NCBI GenBank assembly: GCA_002083775.1
Contig: MTEI01000003.1
Span: 248,001 to 312,000 of the forward strand
DNA: 64,000 nucleotides
Direction: 5' to 3'
Source: Rhodoferax ferrireducens
Lineage (GTDB): Bacteria > Pseudomonadota > Gammaproteobacteria > Burkholderiales > Burkholderiaceae_C
The position numbers and the translations under genes were made by a program. The notes beneath the pieces were generated by a model that was given only the letters and a program-made list of their open reading frames with translations, did not search any database and was not told where the DNA came from. How positions within the stretch are numbered: position 1 is the stretch's first letter; each line of letters begins with the position of its first letter. Of the stretch, positions 60,779 to 64,000 are shown in pieces.

Positions 60779-61171
60779 TCAGTGGGTGGTGTGCTGCTCT
60801 GCCGTGGATGCACTGGGGATGCGTTTGCCGTGTGGCAACTCGTGCAGCCGGCCAAACATGTCGCGGCAGTAGCCGTGAATCTCCAGGCATTTGTTGATTT
60901 CTTCCACCGGCAGTGGGCCTGACACCACCACGATGTCGTTGGCCTGGTCGAGCGCGCCCGAGGCGCGCAGGCGCCGACGCGCGTTGTTGGCCCAGCAGTG
61001 GATGCGGGTGGGGCTGCCGTGTTCGCGCAGGGCACCGGTGCTGGCCTCAAACGCAATGGCCACGGTTTCTGATTTGAGGCGCAGGCGATGTTCACCTGTG
61101 ACCCGGCTGGCAGGCGTGCTCAGGTCATACAGGTGGTAGTGGCCTTCTTTGAGTTGGTATTGCAGTGTCAT
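60779..61171 (-). CDS. Hypothetical protein, unrecognised
   Basis: From the ATG at 61171 (MTLQYQLKEG) the protein has 130 residues with no signal peptide or membrane helix. Visible features are a beta-rich N-terminal half (HYHLYDLSTPASRVTGEHRL), a basic GSPTRIHCWANNARRRLRAS in the middle and a C-terminal SGPLPVEEINKCLEIHGYC helix with two cysteines. I know no family for it. It converges on the ferritin-like gene with a 6-base gap and so is probably not in that operon. Start uncertain: 61192 would add seven residues. Confidence 0.6.
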   Translation of the reverse strand: MTLQYQLKEGHYHLYDLSTPASRVTGEHRLRLKSETVAIAFEASTGALREHGSPTRIHCWANNARRRLRASGALDQANDIVVVSGPLPVEEINKCLEIHGYCRDMFGRLHELPHGKRIPSASTAEQHTTH

Positions 61172-61336
61172 GGCGTCTCCGGTCTTGCTCACTATTTTGC
61201 AGGACGGTCCGGGTCTCTAAAGCCCAAAAAGGTGGTGAAAAGCCATTTTTTTGAAGCATGTCGCCCACGCCATGGCCGAACCTGCAGGCCTGATGACTTT
61301 ATGATGAACCATTAGCAACTCTTATCACCCAGCCCC

Positions 61337-62287
61337 ATGAGTACTTTTGATCCGGCGGCCCTGGAATGCCTGGCGGCCATTGTGGAAGAGGGTGGCTTTG
61401 AGCGCGCGGCGGTGCGCTTGTCGATCACCCAGTCGGCGGTGTCTCAGCGGCTGCGTTCGCTGGAGGTGCAGGTGGGCACCGTGCTGATTGTGCGCAGCCG
61501 CCCGCTCAAAGCCACTCAGGCCGGGCGTCTGCTGCTCAAACATGCCATGCAGATGCGCCTGCTGCGTGCTGACCTGGAGCGTGACCTGAAAGGGCTGTCG
61601 CCGGGCGCAGCGGGTGCCGCGGGTGAAGATGAGCGCATTTCGATCGCCGTCAACGCCGACAGCATTGCCACCTGGACGCTGCCCGCGCTGAGTCCGCTCG
61701 CGCACCAGGGTCTGGGACTGGAGATCATCACCGACGACCAGGACTTCACCTTTGAATGGCTGCGTGAGGGCCGGGTGCTGGGCTGCGTGACCACTTTGCG
61801 CGCGGCGCTGCGCAGTTGCAAGGTGGAGCCGCTGGGTGCCATGCGGTATGTGGCGGTGGCCGAGCCGGGGTTTGCCGCAGGGCGCTGCCCGCAGGGCCTG
61901 AGCCCGCACAACTTCAGCACGCTGCCCTTCATTGCGTTTAACCGCAAGGACGACCTGCAGGCCGAGTTTGTGGCCAGTGCCTGCGGTTTGCGCCAGGTGT
62001 CGCTGAGCCAAATGTATGTGCCCAGTTCCGAGGGGCAGTTGCACGCGGTGCTGGCGGGCTGGGGCGTCAGTGTGCTGCCTGAACTGATGGTGCAAAAACA
62101 CCTGAGGGCGGGCACACTGGTGGACCTGATGCCCGGGCATCGGCTGGCGGTGGCGCTGTATTGGCATTGCTGGAATTTGAACTCGGCGGTGCTCGATGCA
62201 CTGACGCACGCGCTCAAATCTGCAGCAGCGGTGGCCTTGCTGCCGCCCAAGCCCGAGACGAAACCCGTCAGTAATAAAAAAGTCTGA
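61337..62287 (+). CDS. LysR-family regulator, ArgP-like
   Basis: A 316-residue regulator. The N-terminus, FDPAALECLAAIVEEGGFER followed by VRLSITQSAVSQRLRSLE, and LPFIAFNRKDDLQAEF in the effector domain match ArgP/IciA, which senses arginine and lysine and usually controls the LysE-type exporter ArgO. No argO gene lies beside it here, so its target is elsewhere or different. It is preceded by 165 bases without a gene. Confidence 0.85.
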   Translation: MSTFDPAALECLAAIVEEGGFERAAVRLSITQSAVSQRLRSLEVQVGTVLIVRSRPLKATQAGRLLLKHAMQMRLLRADLERDLKGLSPGAAGAAGEDERISIAVNADSIATWTLPALSPLAHQGLGLEIITDDQDFTFEWLREGRVLGCVTTLRAALRSCKVEPLGAMRYVAVAEPGFAAGRCPQGLSPHNFSTLPFIAFNRKDDLQAEFVASACGLRQVSLSQMYVPSSEGQLHAVLAGWGVSVLPELMVQKHLRAGTLVDLMPGHRLAVALYWHCWNLNSAVLDALTHALKSAAAVALLPPKPETKPVSNKKV

Positions 62288-62324
62288 CAGATCAAGCCGT
62301 GAATAACCCGGCTAAAATTTGCAC

Positions 62325-62942
62325 ATGAACGCCATTGACACCCCCAAATCATCTTTCAAGCAGCGCATGCTGCAGGTTCGTGAAGACGCCATCGTGCATG
62401 CCGTCAACCGCCTGCTGGCTGAAAAAGGCTTTGACGCCATGACGGTAGACGAGGTGGCGGCGCAAGTGGGCATTGCCAAGGCCAGCCTGTACAAGCATTT
62501 TCCGAGCAAAGAAGACCTGGCGGCTGCGGCCATGGTGCGGGTGATGCGCCGCGCACAAGACTTCATCAACAGCCTGCCACCGCAGGCCACGCCTCTTGAG
62601 AATTTGCGTGCGGTGGTGCGCTGGGTGCTGCAGGTCAAGCTGGCGGGTGACATGCCCACGCTGCCCAGCCAGAATTCAAGCCTGCGTGCCACGTTGATGG
62701 CCAACCGCGACTACATGGATGGTTTGATGGAGATCAGCGACCAGCTGGGCGCATGGATTGAGGCGGCGCAGGCCGCCGGAGACCTCAGCCCCAAGCTGCC
62801 CGCGATTGCCATCCTCTACACCTTCTTTGCCCGCGCCTGCGACTCGGTGGTGGAGTTTCTGCAGATGGGCGGGCTGTTTACCGACGAGCAGATCACCGAG
62901 CTGGTGCTGACCACCTGTTTTGAAGGCCTAAATGCCCGCTAA
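62325..62942 (+). CDS. TetR-family transcriptional regulator
   Basis: A 205-residue regulator with the TetR N-terminal domain: REDAIVHAVNRLLAEKGFDA, then MTVDEVAAQVGIAKASLYKH, FPSKEDLAAAAM. The C-terminal ligand domain is helical and unassigned. The ATG at 62325 is preferred to a TTG at 62319. It follows the ArgP-like gene by 37 bases in the same direction, so co-transcription is possible. A GATAGCTATC-family repeat overlaps its stop. Confidence 0.88.
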   Translation: MNAIDTPKSSFKQRMLQVREDAIVHAVNRLLAEKGFDAMTVDEVAAQVGIAKASLYKHFPSKEDLAAAAMVRVMRRAQDFINSLPPQATPLENLRAVVRWVLQVKLAGDMPTLPSQNSSLRATLMANRDYMDGLMEISDQLGAWIEAAQAAGDLSPKLPAIAILYTFFARACDSVVEFLQMGGLFTDEQITELVLTTCFEGLNAR

Positions 62943-62971
62943 CCCTTATGAATAAAGGGAAGATAGCTATC
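62938..62971. repeat. GATAGCTATC-family repeat at the tetR/uspA convergent junction
   Basis: GCTAACCCTTATGAATAAAG then GGAAGATAGCTATC; matches the 45691 copy at 24 of 34 positions by eye, with the dyad CCCTTATGAATAAAGGG. It lies between convergent gene ends and could act as a two-way terminator. Confidence 0.65.
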
Positions 62972-62994
62972 AATAAGATAACGGTTTGAATCGC

Positions 62995-63414
62995 TCAACG
63001 TACAATCAGTACCGGTACTTTGCAACTGGCCAGTACTTCGGTCGCGACTGAGCCGACCACCAGGTTCATCAGCGCGCCATGACCGTGGGAGCCCATCACC
63101 ACCAGGTCGAACTTGCCCTCGGTCGCGGTCTTGGAGATCAGCTCGCCAGGCTTGGCTGTTTTCCAGAGGCATTTGGCGGTGATGCCGTGGCGCAACAGAA
63201 ACTTGGTGACGGGTGCCATGACCCGAACACCTTCATCTTCGTAAAACTTTTGCACCAGTTCTTTGCCCAGGGCGGCACGTGCCTGCGACGGCAGAACCAT
63301 TTGGGCTGTGACGGCGGTGTACTCGTTTGCCGGTGAAAACAGCTCGTGAGCAGCCAGGTAGGCCAGCATTTTTTTGGTGTAAGGGCTGCCATCAACGGCC
63401 AGAAGAATCTTCAT
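62995..63414 (-). CDS. Universal stress protein (UspA family, ATP-binding type)
   Basis: A 139-residue protein with the Usp start MKILLAVDGSPYTKKMLAYL and the ATP-binding loop GSHGHGALMNLVVGSVATEV (G-x2-G-x9-GS), placing it in the nucleotide-binding class. Family members are induced under stress, energy limitation or low oxygen. Upstream at 63486-63515 lies a strong dyad that may control it. Confidence 0.9.
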   Translation of the reverse strand: MKILLAVDGSPYTKKMLAYLAAHELFSPANEYTAVTAQMVLPSQARAALGKELVQKFYEDEGVRVMAPVTKFLLRHGITAKCLWKTAKPGELISKTATEGKFDLVVMGSHGHGALMNLVVGSVATEVLASCKVPVLIVR

Positions 63415-63485
63415 CGATCAACTCCTTGAATAGGGGCTGGCAGTTTAACCAAACGTGACATAGGGCACAAAAAATGGAGAACTGC

Positions 63486-63515
63486 TTGGCTATCCCCCGT
63501 TTGGGGGATAGCCAA
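63486..63515. promoter_or_regulatory. 13-bp perfect dyad between uspA and the PAS sensor gene
   Basis: TTGGCTATCCCCC, loop GTTT, GGGGGATAGCCAA: a perfect 13-bp inverted repeat, 71 bases before the uspA start and about 150 before the divergent PAS gene. With no U-run it is more likely an operator or RNA element than a terminator. Nothing else is evident in 63415-63668. Confidence 0.55.
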
Positions 63516-63668
63516 CAAGCCTGATTCAGCGTAAATTCCGGCAACTTTTGTCGGGCTCCTAAGAAAACCAGGGTTTCTGTTGGTGTTGTTGACTTCTTTG
63601 ATCTCCTCCCGCTGTCCAAATGCTGCCTGCACGCCTGGTGAATCCGCACGGGCGGTGTGGGGGTGCGC

Positions 63669-64000
63669 ATGCTGATGGATCTGTTCACCCAGTTGCTGGC
63701 GCAGTTGGGCCAGCAGGAGCGCGAGCTTACCCATCCGGCGCACGCCCTGATCAAGTCCCGCCAGCGGTTTCAGAGTCTTTTCCAAAACGTGTCACAGATG
63801 GTCTGGCTCAAAGACCCGCAAGGCCGATATTTGGCCTGCAATCCGGCTTTTGAGGCCTTCATGGGCTTGTCCGAATCGCTGTTGCGGGGCAAGTCAGACG
63901 ACGACCTTTACCCCCCCCAGCAGGCGCAGCGTTACCTGGAGATAGACCAGGCCTGCCTGCGCGCCACCGAGCCGGTGGTGACCGAGCGCTGGGCCAGCGC
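63669..64000 (+). CDS. PAS-domain sensor protein (partial, continues beyond window)
   Basis: An open frame from the ATG at 63669 (alternatives GTG 63657/63663 and ATG 63675, with GGGGG just upstream) reaches the window end, giving 110 residues. After a short helix (DLFTQLLAQLGQQERELTH) comes a PAS domain: SLFQNVSQMVWLKDPQGRYL, CNPAFEAFMGLSESLLRGKS, DDDLYPPQQAQRYLEIDQAC. PAS at the N-terminus is usual for histidine kinases and GGDEF/EAL proteins; the output part lies outside the window. Confidence 0.75.
   Translation, partial: MLMDLFTQLLAQLGQQERELTHPAHALIKSRQRFQSLFQNVSQMVWLKDPQGRYLACNPAFEAFMGLSESLLRGKSDDDLYPPQQAQRYLEIDQACLRATEPVVTERWAS

Noticed and set aside
61337-62287. argP-argO regulator-exporter pair
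   Set aside because: The regulator is ArgP-like, but neither flank carries a LysE-type exporter.
1-64000. CRISPR array, tRNA, rRNA, prophage or integrative element with att sites
   Set aside because: No spaced direct repeats, no cloverleaf or rRNA sequence recognised, and no integrase or phage structural genes; the only mobile element is the IS66 copy.

Overview
The window looks like a chromosomal segment of a betaproteobacterium of the Comamonadaceae type (Rhodoferax/Polaromonas-like). This rests on moderate-to-high GC, the exosortase A (XrtA)/PEP-CTERM exopolysaccharide locus, the style of the ABC and LysR genes, and short AT-rich dyad repeats of a kind I associate with that family. The genus is inference. 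There are no rRNA or tRNA genes, no CRISPR array and no phage.

Left third (1-27.1 kb): an exopolysaccharide locus. A long minus-strand run, read from 27.1 kb down to 12.8 kb, encodes the whole XrtA-associated machinery: Wza-like export lipoprotein, Wzz-like chain-length protein, tyrosine autokinase, outer-membrane protein, ExeA-like ATPase, polysaccharide deacetylase, FemAB-like protein, glycosyltransferase, exosortase A fused to EpsI, UDP-GlcNAc 2-epimerase (wecB), UDP-ManNAc dehydrogenase (wecC) and another glycosyltransferase. Beyond a CapK-like gene lie tailoring genes: two acyltransferases, an O-ligase preceded by a 49-residue membrane peptide, a deacetylase-glycosyltransferase fusion, a second glycosyltransferase, a pyruvyl transferase family protein, a beta-propeller-like protein, an ATP-grasp enzyme and a flippase. 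The wecBC pair implies a ManNAcA-containing polymer.

Middle (27.3-49.4 kb): a broken BrnT/BrnA toxin-antitoxin pair beside a degenerate IS66 element whose ends and imperfect 8-bp target duplication are readable; a divergent ThiF/nitroreductase pair; a DMT transporter; a PEP-CTERM protein with a sigma-54-type promoter and a second PEP-CTERM fragment; an operon of ABC exporter, glycosyltransferase and PIG-L deacetylase; a PIN-toxin remnant; an FbpABC-type ferric iron importer; methylmalonate-semialdehyde dehydrogenase and a beta-alanine-type aminotransferase with a divergent LysR gene; and an SLC13-like permease.

Right part (49.5-60.8 kb): the most unusual feature is a tightly coupled operon of twelve genes behind a perfect FNR-type dyad. 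It carries Mrp antiporter subunits (E, F, G, DUF4040, B, C and a 1041-residue double D-type subunit), then NuoH-, NuoB-, NuoC- and NuoD-like subunits, a ferredoxin-GltD fusion flavoprotein and a ferritin-like protein. The NuoD-like subunit keeps one CxxC but lacks the C-terminal NiFe ligands and the quinone-site histidine, and the NuoB-like subunit lacks one of four cluster cysteines. It is therefore neither a standard hydrogenase nor complex I, but looks like an energy-converting-hydrogenase-related (Ehr/Mbs-like) NAD(P)H- or ferredoxin-linked ion pump with unknown substrate. The window ends with an unknown protein, ArgP-like LysR and TetR regulators, a UspA protein and the start of a PAS-domain sensor.

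Two repeat families are scattered through the window. One copy appears to form part of a glycosyltransferase coding sequence.
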